From Prosthecobacter sp. (GTDB lineage: Bacteria > Verrucomicrobiota > Verrucomicrobiia > Verrucomicrobiales > Verrucomicrobiaceae), in assembly GCA_020216965.1 (NCBI GenBank), contig JAIWOJ010000049.1, positions 1 through 9,111 on the forward strand: DNA of 9,111 bases. Direction: 5' to 3'. Both the position numbers and the translations under genes were made by a program. Positions 1 to 6,862 of the stretch are shown piece after piece. The notes under the pieces are model-generated. The model searched no databases. It was not told where the DNA came from and saw nothing but the letters and a program-made list of their open reading frames with translations. The number at the start of each line of letters is the position of its first letter. The first letter of the stretch is position 1.

Positions 1-904
1 TGCGTTGGATGGTGATGTCTTCCGCGTCAAAAGACTCGCCGGGCTCGGTTTTTCCGCCGGGAAGGAATTTTCCTGTGTGCTCTCCATAGCACATGACGGA
101 GCGGTTGGTGTCCATCATCGTGATCTCTTCCACGAGCACGCCGCGCACCCGGCCGTGGATGAGCACGCAGGCGTTGATATCTTTGACCAAGAAGCCAGGC
201 TGCACATTGTGCGTGGCATTCATGTCGATGGTTCCTTTGCCACGGATGCGCACATTTTCGATGGGGTCTGGCTGGCGTCCATGACCGATGCGGATGCCGT
301 AGGCGGCAGGGCCATCGAAGGTGCTGAACCAGGTGCTGCCCAGGTTGTGACCTGTCTTCTTGCCAAATCGAATCTGCACCCCATGCGCAAGCGTCTGCCA
401 GTCGCCCGTGATCGCCACCCGCTGATGCGGCGTCTCACCAAACTTGCTGGAAGAAGGGGAAAGCTGAGCGCTGCCTTCAGGATTGTCCGCACTCTCGAAA
501 ACACCCCACGCAAAGGTATCCGCACCGTCGTTCGCGCCTTCAGAGTCGATCTTGATGGTAAAGATGCACGGCTTGATGAGGTCAAAATGGCCGCCGACCT
601 CAAGATCATCAAGTTTCTTGCCGGCATCCTGGTCCGTGGTGATCTCAGGCTCAGCCTCCAGCTTTGTCGTCTGGTCAGCGAGTTTTAGCGTGGCTCCCTC
701 TCTCAGCTCAATGTGGATCGATTTGTCAACGTAGAGGATGGAGCGGTGCTTGGTGAGACCATGCTGATGCAGCCCCGGCAGGAAGACCAGCTTATCACCA
801 GGAGCCGCACGATCCATGACAGCCTGGGGATTTTCTCCGGGCTTGATGGGATGCTCAGCAGCATGAAGCAAGGGGGCCAGAACGAGGAGTAGAATGGAAC
901 GCAT
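1..904 (-). CDS. Exported right-handed beta-helix (pectin-lyase-fold) protein, C-terminus cut by window edge
   Basis: A continuous minus-strand reading frame starts at ATG 904-902 and stays open for 301 codons to base 1, so the C-terminus is missing. Residues 1-16 form a Sec signal peptide (MRSILLLVLAPLLHAA) with likely cleavage near A15/A16. Residues 24-78 resemble the entry strands of pectate-lyase-like proteins (a NPQAVMDRAAPGD stretch, then REGATLKLAD). Residues about 113-207 look like an inserted beta-rich module with the pattern DTFAWGVFESAD, then VAITGDWQTLAHGVQIRF, then TGHNLGSTW, which I recall from other exported beta-helix proteins. From residue 217 the helix resumes with IRGKGTIDMNA, similar to the IxGxGTIDG stretch of polygalacturonases (GH28), then VRGVLVEEITMMDTN. 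The role is probably binding or cleavage of a polysaccharide outside the cytoplasm, but the part that would carry catalytic residues is largely outside the window, so no enzyme activity can be assigned. It is divergent from the sigma factor gene. No clear Shine-Dalgarno sequence precedes the start. The frame and signal peptide are clear; the fold assignment is by pattern only. Confidence 0.8.
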   Translation of the reverse strand, partial: MRSILLLVLAPLLHAAEHPIKPGENPQAVMDRAAPGDKLVFLPGLHQHGLTKHRSILYVDKSIHIELREGATLKLADQTTKLEAEPEITTDQDAGKKLDDLEVGGHFDLIKPCIFTIKIDSEGANDGADTFAWGVFESADNPEGSAQLSPSSSKFGETPHQRVAITGDWQTLAHGVQIRFGKKTGHNLGSTWFSTFDGPAAYGIRIGHGRQPDPIENVRIRGKGTIDMNATHNVQPGFLVKDINACVLIHGRVRGVLVEEITMMDTNRSVMCYGEHTGKFLPGGKTEPGESFDAEDITIQR

Positions 905-999
905 TTCGATCGGTTGGAAGTATCTCGAACGCTGCCAAAATTGCGGTTTTCAGGCATGAAAGGGTCAGATCCTGAGCAGTGGTTCGTCTTCGTATTGGA
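905..999. promoter_or_regulatory. Divergent intergenic region between the beta-helix gene and the sigma factor gene
   Basis: These 95 bases separate two divergent starts (904 on minus, 1000 on plus) and must contain or overlap the promoters of both unless transcription starts inside the genes. A weak sigma-70-like pair on the plus strand is TTGCGG at 941-946 with TCAGAT at 965-970, 18 bases apart; the -10 half matches the consensus at only three positions. I see no convincing operator palindrome. ECF sigma factors commonly control their own promoters, so a non-housekeeping promoter motif is plausible here, but none can be named from one sequence. Confidence 0.35.
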
Positions 1000-1518
1000 A
1001 TGACAGAAGAACTGCTTGTGAAAACCCTGCTGGACGCGCGGCCGCGGCTGATCGCGGCCACGCTGGCGGTCCTGCGGGACGGGCATCAGGCGGAGGATGT
1101 GTTTCAGGAGGTCATGATTAAGGCGCTGCGCCTGCGGGAGAGTTTCAGCGATGAGGCGGGGCTGCTGGCCTGGTGCCGGGTATCCATGCGCAACATGGGC
1201 ATCGACTTGGTGCGCCGCGCGGGGCGCTTGGAAACGATTCTCAGCGAAATGGCGCTGGACGCCGTGGCGGCGAGTCTGGATGAGCATGAGGCCGCGAGTG
1301 CGAAAGTGGCCGCTCTGCGTCAATGCATCGCCGCCCTGCCGGAGGAGTCCAAGCGGCTGCTGCGCATGCGCTATGACGAGGGGCGTAGCGGGCGCGATCT
1401 GGCCGCGCTGCTGCGCCGCAGTGAGGATGCCATCTACAAGGCGCTGAGCCGCCTGCACGCCGCGCTACGCAAGTGCGCGGAGGAACGTCTTCAGCAGATC
1501 CAGGAGGCGCAGGCATGA
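1000..1518 (+). CDS. ECF-like sigma-70 family RNA polymerase sigma factor
   Basis: This 172-residue protein would direct RNA polymerase to a specific promoter set. Region 2 covers about residues 10-75: DGHQAEDVFQEVMIKAL (28-44) is the region 2.1-2.2 core-binding stretch, and WCRVSMRNMGIDLVRR (58-73) fits the promoter -10 recognition end. Region 4 covers about 108-158: LPEESKRLLRMRYDEGRSGRDLAALL is followed by the recognition helix SEDAIYKALSRLHAALRKC. There is no region 1 or 3, and the length is typical of ECF sigma factors. I chose ATG 1000; an in-frame GTG at 979 would add seven residues (VVRLRIG) that do not resemble the family. The gene ends in an ATGA overlap with the FecR-type gene, so the two are probably translated together, as expected for a sigma/anti-sigma pair. 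The sequence does not show which ECF subgroup it belongs to. Confidence 0.9.
   Translation: MTEELLVKTLLDARPRLIAATLAVLRDGHQAEDVFQEVMIKALRLRESFSDEAGLLAWCRVSMRNMGIDLVRRAGRLETILSEMALDAVAASLDEHEAASAKVAALRQCIAALPEESKRLLRMRYDEGRSGRDLAALLRRSEDAIYKALSRLHAALRKCAEERLQQIQEAQA
1502..1507 (+). promoter_or_regulatory. Shine-Dalgarno site of the FecR-type gene, inside the sigma factor gene
   Basis: AGGAGG lies seven bases before ATG 1515. It supports that ATG over an in-frame upstream start at 1473, which lies 42 bases further inside the sigma gene and would add 14 residues (MRGGTSSADPGGAG) that look like sigma-gene sequence read out of frame. Together with the ATGA overlap it suggests coupled translation. 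Confidence 0.7.
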
Positions 1519-2795
1519 AAACGGCACCCGCAGACATCCCGTGGGATTTGCTAACGCGCTACATCGCGGGCGAATGTGATGCGGTGCAGGCAGCGGAGCT
1601 TTCCCGCCGCATTGAAACCGAGCCCGCCATGGCCGCCGCTATGGCGGAGATGCTGCTGCAAGCCGTTTTGATTCGCGACAATGCCGAGGCGCAACCAGAG
1701 CGCCGGGCAACTGCCACCACACCGATGGCCCGCTGGCGCGGACGGCGGGTGCTAGGAGCCATCGCTGCAGCGATCGCTCTGCTTTTGGCTGGCTGGTGGA
1801 TCCTGGAGCAGCGGCCTGAGCCTGCGATCTTGCGCATCACTCAGACGAGTGGCTCAGTGCGGTGGACAGGCTCAGGGGGCGAGGTTCGGGAATGGATTCA
1901 AAACGGTGCCGCACTGCCCGGCGGCCTGTTTGAAACGCTCGGAGATGATAGTTCGCTGGAGCTGGCGTTCACCGATGGCACTGCCTTGACGCTCTTAGGC
2001 CACTCCACGGCAGCGATTTCTGAGAAGGGGCAAAAAATCGTGCATTTGCGCTCTGGCAGACTGTCCGCCGAGGTGCGTCCGCAGCCGCAGGATCAACCAC
2101 TATGCATTCACACGCCCACGGCGCTGCTGGAGGTGCTGGGCACTCGGTTTGAGGTGGATTCCGACGATTCTGCCACCCGTCTCGCGGTGAATGAAGGCCG
2201 TGTGCGCCTCACGCGGCGGGTGGATGGCCGCACAGCCGAAGTTCCAGCGCTGCATGAGGCCGTCGCCTCGGTCAAGGATCGTGACATGTTCGTTGCTCCA
2301 CGAAAAGAACCGCAAGTGCTCTGGCGCTCGGATTTCGCCTCCGGCCCGACAGGCACCTCGGGCGTGTGGTTGCCCGCGACCCAGGACAAAGCGCCGCGCC
2401 TGGCAGCGGAGGTCGTCTTTTTGCCGAAGTCAGGACTTGGCCCCGTGACGATCTATCGCGTGGGCGTTTCCCTGCCGTGGAAAGATCGCAGTCGCGTGCA
2501 TGTCACACCCGGATCGCGCCTCCGGCTACGCGGGCACGCCGAGAGCCTCGCCACCTTGGAGGTCATGCTGGCCTGCATGAAGCCCACAGGTGGATACGCG
2601 GGCAACTGGTTCCAGAAAAGGTCCGTCGCTGCAGGCGCGTGGCAGATGGAGCTGCCTGTGAGCGAGTTTCGTCATTGGCACGCGGCGGCCAAGACCCGCG
2701 TCACCCAGGCTCTCGAACTCCGCCAGATCGCCATCTACACCATCGCTCAAGACGCAGGCATTGAGATCGAAAGCGTCGAGGTCTTGGGCGACTGA
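1515..2795 (+). CDS. FecR-family membrane anti-sigma/sensor protein with C-terminal beta-rich domain
   Basis: This 426-residue protein is the likely regulator of the adjacent sigma factor. Residues 9-50 are an anti-sigma-type cytoplasmic helical segment (WDLLTRYIAGECDAVQAAEL, then RRIETEPAMAAAMAEML). One transmembrane helix spans about 79-97 (VLGAIAAAIALLLAGWWIL), preceded by basic residues RWRGRR, which places the N-terminus inside and the rest in the periplasm. The FecR domain covers about 108-235 with its family signature LLEVLGTRFEV (204-214) and LAVNEGRVRLTRR (223-235). Residues about 268-425 form an extra beta-rich domain ending in IYTIAQDAGIEIESVEVLG, with several Trp/Phe/Tyr residues (GGYAGNWFQK, SEFRHWHAA); it resembles a carbohydrate-binding-type jelly roll, but that is my inference. 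In classical FecIR systems FecR receives a signal from a TonB-dependent outer-membrane receptor. No receptor gene is present here, so the C-terminal domain could itself sense the ligand. Confidence 0.88.
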   Translation: MKTAPADIPWDLLTRYIAGECDAVQAAELSRRIETEPAMAAAMAEMLLQAVLIRDNAEAQPERRATATTPMARWRGRRVLGAIAAAIALLLAGWWILEQRPEPAILRITQTSGSVRWTGSGGEVREWIQNGAALPGGLFETLGDDSSLELAFTDGTALTLLGHSTAAISEKGQKIVHLRSGRLSAEVRPQPQDQPLCIHTPTALLEVLGTRFEVDSDDSATRLAVNEGRVRLTRRVDGRTAEVPALHEAVASVKDRDMFVAPRKEPQVLWRSDFASGPTGTSGVWLPATQDKAPRLAAEVVFLPKSGLGPVTIYRVGVSLPWKDRSRVHVTPGSRLRLRGHAESLATLEVMLACMKPTGGYAGNWFQKRSVAAGAWQMELPVSEFRHWHAAAKTRVTQALELRQIAIYTIAQDAGIEIESVEVLGD

Positions 2796-2837
2796 AATCA
2801 CTACGCCAAGCCACCGCATCCCTCGTCATTCCCACCC

Positions 2838-3788
2838 ATGAAACACCACCCTATTTTCCTCATTACGAGCCTGTTCATATCCGCGCTCCACGCCATCGAC
2901 CTGCCGCTCCTCCCGGCGGAAAAGGCCGTCATTGAGCAAATCGCCACCCTGGAGGGCATCGAGCTGGACTTGGCCGCCAAGCCGGGCTTCTCCGCACGCG
3001 CCGCTGCCGAGGCGCTCGTGTCGCTGGGTTTTGCCAAAGGCGACCTCGCCTCCGTGACGATTCAGGCCAAAGATTCCGAAAAACGTGCCGTGACCCTCAC
3101 ACATGACAAGGCCGGGCATGTGCTCGCCTTCACCGGCAACGGCCCGTGGCTGCGCAATGACGGCCTGAAGCTGCTCACCGGTCTTCCGGAGCTGCGCATC
3201 ATCCGCCTCGATCACAACACGCCAGTGCCCAAGTCCGGTGTGGACGAGGCTCTTTATTCCGGTGCGGGTTTTGCGGCGTTGAAGGACTCGAAGCTCGCCA
3301 TTGTGAAGATCGGCCACGCCTTTGACGACAGCGGCATGAAGGCGCTGGCAAGCATCCCCAGCCTGCGCCGCATCGACATCGGCCATAGCAAGGTCACTGA
3401 CGCGGGCATCGCCGCGCTGGCGGGGCACCCGAACCTTGAAGAAGCCAGCTTCAGCCCCATGGGAGCCCCGAAGATCACCAACAAGACCCTCGCCGTGCTG
3501 GCCACGTTGCCAAAACTCCAGCGCATCGGCATGAACGAGACCTTTGTGACCTACGCGGATGGTTTTGAGCACCTCAAGCCGCTCCAGGGCAGGCTCAAGT
3601 CGGTGGAACTGGTGCAATCCCTCGTGCTGCCGACCGACGTCGAAAAGCTCAAGGCCGATCACCCTGGCCTCGACGTGAAAACCTCCACCATGGCCGAGGT
3701 GGCAGAAAAAACCTACCGCCGCAATCAGCTCCTGAAATGGGCCAGTCCAGAGGCCGTCGCCTATTTGAAGGCCAACGAAGGCAAGTGA
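2838..3788 (+). CDS. Secreted leucine-rich-repeat protein
   Basis: This 316-residue protein has a Sec signal peptide (residues 1-19, MKHHPIFLITSLFISALHA, with an ALHA cleavage site). The mature N-terminal part (20-105) is not recognisable as a named family. Residues about 106-260 carry LRR units of roughly 24 residues: LRNDGLKLLTGLPELRIIRL, DDSGMKALASIPSLRRIDIG, TDAGIAALAGHPNLEEASFS, TNKTLAVLATLPKLQRIGMN. The TDAGIAAL-type pattern is common in LRR proteins of Planctomycetota and Verrucomicrobiota. The C-terminus (281-316) is lysine-containing and non-repetitive. Likely function is protein or ligand binding in the periplasm or at the surface; no catalytic motif is seen. It starts 42 bases after the FecR-type gene and ends 53 bases before the cytochrome gene, so co-transcription is likely. 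No obvious Shine-Dalgarno sequence precedes the ATG, but the signal peptide fixes the start well. Confidence 0.85.
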   Translation: MKHHPIFLITSLFISALHAIDLPLLPAEKAVIEQIATLEGIELDLAAKPGFSARAAAEALVSLGFAKGDLASVTIQAKDSEKRAVTLTHDKAGHVLAFTGNGPWLRNDGLKLLTGLPELRIIRLDHNTPVPKSGVDEALYSGAGFAALKDSKLAIVKIGHAFDDSGMKALASIPSLRRIDIGHSKVTDAGIAALAGHPNLEEASFSPMGAPKITNKTLAVLATLPKLQRIGMNETFVTYADGFEHLKPLQGRLKSVELVQSLVLPTDVEKLKADHPGLDVKTSTMAEVAEKTYRRNQLLKWASPEAVAYLKANEGK

Positions 3789-3841
3789 GGCTCCGGCTTC
3801 CCTCACCTGTCAGATCATCGCACCCTTTTCGTTTCACGAGG

Positions 3842-6319
3842 ATGAGACCTGCGCGCTTCCTGCTGATCCTGCCTTGCCTCCTTGCCGTGCCTGCCGCACG
3901 CGCGATGGACGCGAGAGTCGCCGCCTTCATGCAGACCTACTGCGTGAACTGCCACGGCGAAAAAAAGCAAAAGGGCGATTTCCGCGTGGACACACTGAAA
4001 CTGCCCGAGACCGCCGCTGATGCCGAAAACTGGCAGCTTGTGCTGGATAATCTGCATCTCGGCGAAATGCCGCCGGAGGATGAAAAGCAGCCTCCGCTCG
4101 CTGAAACGACCGCCGTGACCGCATGGATCGAGGCGGAGTTGAAACGCGCCGCTGCCAAGCTGGCCGGGCACACCGGAGAGGTGGTCTTGCGCCGTCTCAA
4201 TCGCGCGGAATATGAGAACACCATCGAGGATTTGTTTGGCGTGCGCGGGGATTTTGCCGACGGATTCCCCGAGGACGCCAAGGAGGAAGGCTTCGACAAC
4301 AATGGCGCGGCCTTGATGATGTCCGCCGAGCAACTCTACGCCTACTTTGCAGCCACTGATTTCATTTTGAGCCGCGCCATCGCCACTGGCAGCAAGCCCG
4401 AAGTCAAGTCGGTCACCTTCACCCTGCACGACCTGAACCGCGAGAACTGGGAGCGCGCGCCGAAGGATCTCGCCCGCCGACTGGCGCAGTTTGACACGCT
4501 CACGCCGCAGGAGCAGGAGCGCACCCGCGAGATGCAGCGTCTCCTCAAAGAGAATCCGCACTACGCCTTCCGCTTCCCGGCGCTGGTGGATGGAAAGCTC
4601 GTCCAGCCGACACCGCAGATGGGCCCGGAGACCGATGCCGTGATCCCGGTGAATGCGGCCTTTGGCAGCCAGCCATCCACCCAGGACTTCTTCCGCGTGC
4701 GGCAGGCGGGTTGGTATCGGCTGCGCCTCGCCGCCGCTGGGTTTCAGACGGCGGGCGAGCCCGTGCAGTTGAAGATCGAGGCAGGCAGCTTCCGCGAGGG
4801 CACGGTGCCGCAGTTGGTGGACGTGCTGCACCTTGCCGAGGGCGCGCCGAAAGATCATGAGTTCAAGATTTACCTGGAGCCGAACGAACAAGTGCGCCTG
4901 GGCATGATCAATGGTCGGCGTCCGGGCAATGGCAGGGGCCTGCTGGAGATCAAAGAACGCATGGCCGTGATCCGCCAGGTCAGCATGGAAGGTCCCATCG
5001 TCGAGGAATGGCCGCCACGCGGGCACAAGCTGCTGCTGGGTGACCGCTCGGCCGACGCGCTGGCGGATGCCGATGTGCCGGGGCTGCTTGCTACACTAGC
5101 ACCCACGCTTTTCCGCAGGCCGGTGAGCGATGCCGTGGTGAAAGACTATGCCGCGCATTACCAAAAGCTGCGTGGCGACAAACTGCCGCCGCTGGATGCC
5201 TACAAGCAGACAGTGAAGGCCATGATGGCCTCCCCCTTCTTCCTCTACCATCTGGAGCCGGGCCAGAAGCCGGATGGTTTTGCCCTGGCCAATCGTCTCT
5301 CCTACTTCCTCTGGCGTTCCGCGCCCGATGCTACGCTGCTGGATCTGGCAAAAACCGGCAAACTCACGGATGCGACCACGCTCCGCGCCCAGGCTCAGCG
5401 CCTGCTCGCCGATGAACGCGCCGGGCGCTTCCTGCATGACTTCGTGGGGCAGTGGCTCCGCGTCAATCAAGTCGGGGAGATGCAGCCGGACGCCGGGTTG
5501 TATCCCGAATACGACGAGCAGCTTGAATACGCGATGAAGGGCGAGACGCTGGCCTTCATCCGCGAACTGCTGCGCACCGATGAGCCGCTGCTGGCCCTGA
5601 TTGACTGCGACTGGGCCATGCTCAATGAGCGCCTCGCCAAGCATTACGGCATCCCTGGTGTGCAGGGCAATGAGTTCCGCCGCGTGGCGCTGGACAAGAC
5701 AAAGACCGTGCGCGGCGGCTTGCTCACCCAAGCCAGCATCCTCAATGTCACCTCCAACGGCACCACCACCTCGCCTGTGGTGCGCGGCGTGTTTTTGCTG
5801 GATCAAATCCTCGGCACACCCGCGCCCCCGCCACCGCCAGACGTGCCGCCGATTGAGCCTGACATCCGCGGCGCGAGCACCATCCAGGAGCAGCTCGCCA
5901 AGCACCGCGAGATCGCGCAATGTGCCGCCTGCCACGCGAAGATTGATCCCTTTGGCATGGCTTTGGAAAACTTCGACGTCATCGGCGGCTGGCGCGAGAA
6001 CTACCGCGCCCTCAAGGCGGGTGCCAACCCCCGCAGGCCCACGCTCGCCGATGGCAAGCCCGTCTCCGTCACCGACAAACTGCCCCGCCACGGCAGCTTC
6101 AGTGATTTCCGCAAGTTCCGCGAGCTGCTGAAAAAAGACGAGCGGCTCCTCTATGAAAACCTCACCCACAAGCTCGCCACCTTCGCCCTTGGCCGCAAAA
6201 TGAGTTTCGCCGATGAAGCCACGCTCAAAGCCATCGCCGCCGACACCAAACGCAGCAACGGCGGATTGAGGACCATGATCCTCGCGCTCGTGAGCAGCGA
6301 GTTGTTTGCGAGGCAGTGA
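3842..6319 (+). CDS. Exported planctomycete-type cytochrome c protein (PSCyt1-PSD3-PSD5-PSD4-PSCyt3-PSD2; DUF1592/DUF1588)
   Basis: This 825-residue protein has a Sec signal peptide (MRPARFLLILPCLLAVPAARA, 1-21; ARA cleavage) and two c-type haem motifs. The first, CVNCH, is at residues 34-38 in a PSCyt1 segment followed by LGEMPPEDEKQPP, whose Met is a possible axial ligand. Next come PSD3/DUF1587 (about 112-180; EVVLRRLNRAEYENTIEDLFG), a beta-rich middle part (about 180-400), PSD5/DUF1595 (about 400-470; LFRRPVSD, MASPFFLYHLEP), PSD4/DUF1592 (about 478-605; LANRLSYFLWRSAPD, FVGQWL), PSCyt3/DUF1588 (about 620-725; RGGLLTQASILNVTSNGT and the second haem motif CAACH at 694-698 before KIDPFGMALENFD), and PSD2/DUF1585 at the C-terminus (KLATFALGRKMSFAD). 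This is the full expected order for the family. The biochemical role is not established; it is probably a periplasmic redox protein. I chose ATG 3842 because it begins directly with the signal peptide; the frame is open further upstream to 3737, but that stretch overlaps the LRR gene. The DUF1552 gene downstream is its frequent neighbour. Confidence 0.93.
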   Translation: MRPARFLLILPCLLAVPAARAMDARVAAFMQTYCVNCHGEKKQKGDFRVDTLKLPETAADAENWQLVLDNLHLGEMPPEDEKQPPLAETTAVTAWIEAELKRAAAKLAGHTGEVVLRRLNRAEYENTIEDLFGVRGDFADGFPEDAKEEGFDNNGAALMMSAEQLYAYFAATDFILSRAIATGSKPEVKSVTFTLHDLNRENWERAPKDLARRLAQFDTLTPQEQERTREMQRLLKENPHYAFRFPALVDGKLVQPTPQMGPETDAVIPVNAAFGSQPSTQDFFRVRQAGWYRLRLAAAGFQTAGEPVQLKIEAGSFREGTVPQLVDVLHLAEGAPKDHEFKIYLEPNEQVRLGMINGRRPGNGRGLLEIKERMAVIRQVSMEGPIVEEWPPRGHKLLLGDRSADALADADVPGLLATLAPTLFRRPVSDAVVKDYAAHYQKLRGDKLPPLDAYKQTVKAMMASPFFLYHLEPGQKPDGFALANRLSYFLWRSAPDATLLDLAKTGKLTDATTLRAQAQRLLADERAGRFLHDFVGQWLRVNQVGEMQPDAGLYPEYDEQLEYAMKGETLAFIRELLRTDEPLLALIDCDWAMLNERLAKHYGIPGVQGNEFRRVALDKTKTVRGGLLTQASILNVTSNGTTTSPVVRGVFLLDQILGTPAPPPPPDVPPIEPDIRGASTIQEQLAKHREIAQCAACHAKIDPFGMALENFDVIGGWRENYRALKAGANPRRPTLADGKPVSVTDKLPRHGSFSDFRKFRELLKKDERLLYENLTHKLATFALGRKMSFADEATLKAIAADTKRSNGGLRTMILALVSSELFARQ

Positions 6320-6324
6320 TGAAG

Positions 6325-6366
6325 GTGAACAGTAACCAGTGAACAGTGAACAGTAGTCGGTGAACA
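6325..6366 (+). repeat. Left heptad array: six 7-base units, consensus GTGAACA
   Basis: Starting five bases after the cytochrome gene stop, six 7-base units follow without gaps: GTGAACA (6325), GTAACCA (6332), GTGAACA (6339), GTGAACA (6346), GTAGTCG (6353), GTGAACA (6360). All six fit GTRNNCR. A weak seventh unit, GAATGAA, follows at 6367. The array ends 25 bases before the four-helix-bundle start. It resembles the short tandemly repeated heptanucleotides known from filamentous cyanobacteria in unit length and tandem order; homology to them is not claimed. Confidence 0.85.
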
Positions 6367-6377
6367 GAATGAAACGG

Positions 6378-6383
6378 AAAGGA
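6378..6383 (+). promoter_or_regulatory. Shine-Dalgarno-like site of the four-helix-bundle gene
   Basis: AAAGGA lies eight bases before ATG 6392. It lies after the left repeat array, so the small gene appears to carry its own translation signal. Most neighbouring genes (LRR, DUF1552) have no visible Shine-Dalgarno sequence. Confidence 0.5.
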
Positions 6384-6391
6384 AAACCAAC

Positions 6392-6829
6392 ATGACTTAT
6401 GTGAAGCACTATCGGGAGCTTGAGGTGTATAAAGTCCAGCGGTTGCTATCAAAGGCGGTGTTTGTGGAGTCGAAGCGGTTTCCGAAAGAAGAGCAGTATT
6501 CGCTGACTGACCAGATTCGGCGTTCATCGCGCTCCATCGGCGCGCAGATAGCCGAGGCGTGGGCCAAGTGCCTGTATCCAAAGCATTTCATCAGCAAGCT
6601 CACCGATGCCGACGGCGAACAACTCGAGACCCAGCACTGGCTCACGGAGTCTTATGATTGTGGTTACATCACTGCCGAAAAACAAACCGAACTGACCCAG
6701 CTCTGCGAATCCATCGGTCGAATGCTAGGCTCCATGATTCGCAAAGCTGACACCTTCACCGGAAACGACTTTCTTCTACGCGAAGACACACCCGAGTATC
6801 TGGCAGAGGAGCACGAAGCCCATTCCTGA
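6392..6829 (+). CDS. Four-helix-bundle protein, 23S rRNA intervening-sequence protein (S23/IVP) family
   Basis: This 145-residue protein matches the IVP/four-helix-bundle family, whose members were first noted in insertions of 23S rRNA genes and are related in fold to the Avd accessory protein of diversity-generating retroelements. Predicted helices are 7-26 (YRELEVYKVQRLLSKAVF), 30-59 (FPKEEQYSLTDQIRRSSRSI, then GAQIAEAWAK), 65-90 (HFISKLTDADGEQLETQHWL) and 95-118 (EKQTELTQLCESIGRMLGSM). The family landmarks FPxEExYxLTDQIRRSSRSI and the A-x-GE-Q-ETQxWL region are intact. The usual NIAEG is QIAEAW here, a variant I recall from related genomes. Its function is unknown; the family is thought to form homo-oligomers and bind nucleic acid in the Avd case. 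There is no rRNA gene and no reverse transcriptase here. It lies between two inverted heptad arrays. A sampled 60-base stretch (6421-6480) is 50% GC by hand count against 65% at 5281-5340 in the preceding gene, which suggests separate origin. Confidence 0.9.
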   Translation: MTYVKHYRELEVYKVQRLLSKAVFVESKRFPKEEQYSLTDQIRRSSRSIGAQIAEAWAKCLYPKHFISKLTDADGEQLETQHWLTESYDCGYITAEKQTELTQLCESIGRMLGSMIRKADTFTGNDFLLREDTPEYLAEEHEAHS

Positions 6830-6862
6830 TCAGCATTCATTCCCTGTAACCTCCAATCCCAC

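Noticed and set aside
5..688. Long plus-strand open frame opposite the beta-helix gene
   Set aside because: Its translation has no recognisable domain or signal, while the minus strand in the same place gives a signal peptide and beta-helix motifs over 301 codons.
979..999. GTG 979 as start of the sigma factor
   Set aside because: The seven added residues do not resemble the family and no convincing ribosome-binding site favours it; ATG 1000 gives a normal N-terminus.
703..1458. Long minus-strand frame spanning the intergenic region and the sigma gene
   Set aside because: It crosses the divergent promoter region and is antisense to clear sigma region 2 and region 4 motifs; high GC content makes such shadow frames common.
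3737..3841. Upstream start of the cytochrome gene at 3737
   Set aside because: It would overlap the LRR gene and place about 35 arginine-rich residues in front of a well-formed signal peptide at 3842.
3815..5026. 403-codon minus-strand frame inside the cytochrome gene
   Set aside because: Histidine/glutamine-rich translation without domains, antisense to a haem motif and PSD3; best explained as a high-GC shadow.
5096..6409. 437-codon minus-strand frame covering the end of the cytochrome gene and the left heptad array
   Set aside because: It overlaps conserved PSD5, PSD4, PSCyt3 and PSD2 motifs on the other strand and its start lies in the repeat-bearing gap; no family features.
6392..6829. 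Intervening sequence of a 23S rRNA gene
   Set aside because: The flanks are protein genes and heptad repeats; no rRNA sequence is present, so only the protein family is shared.
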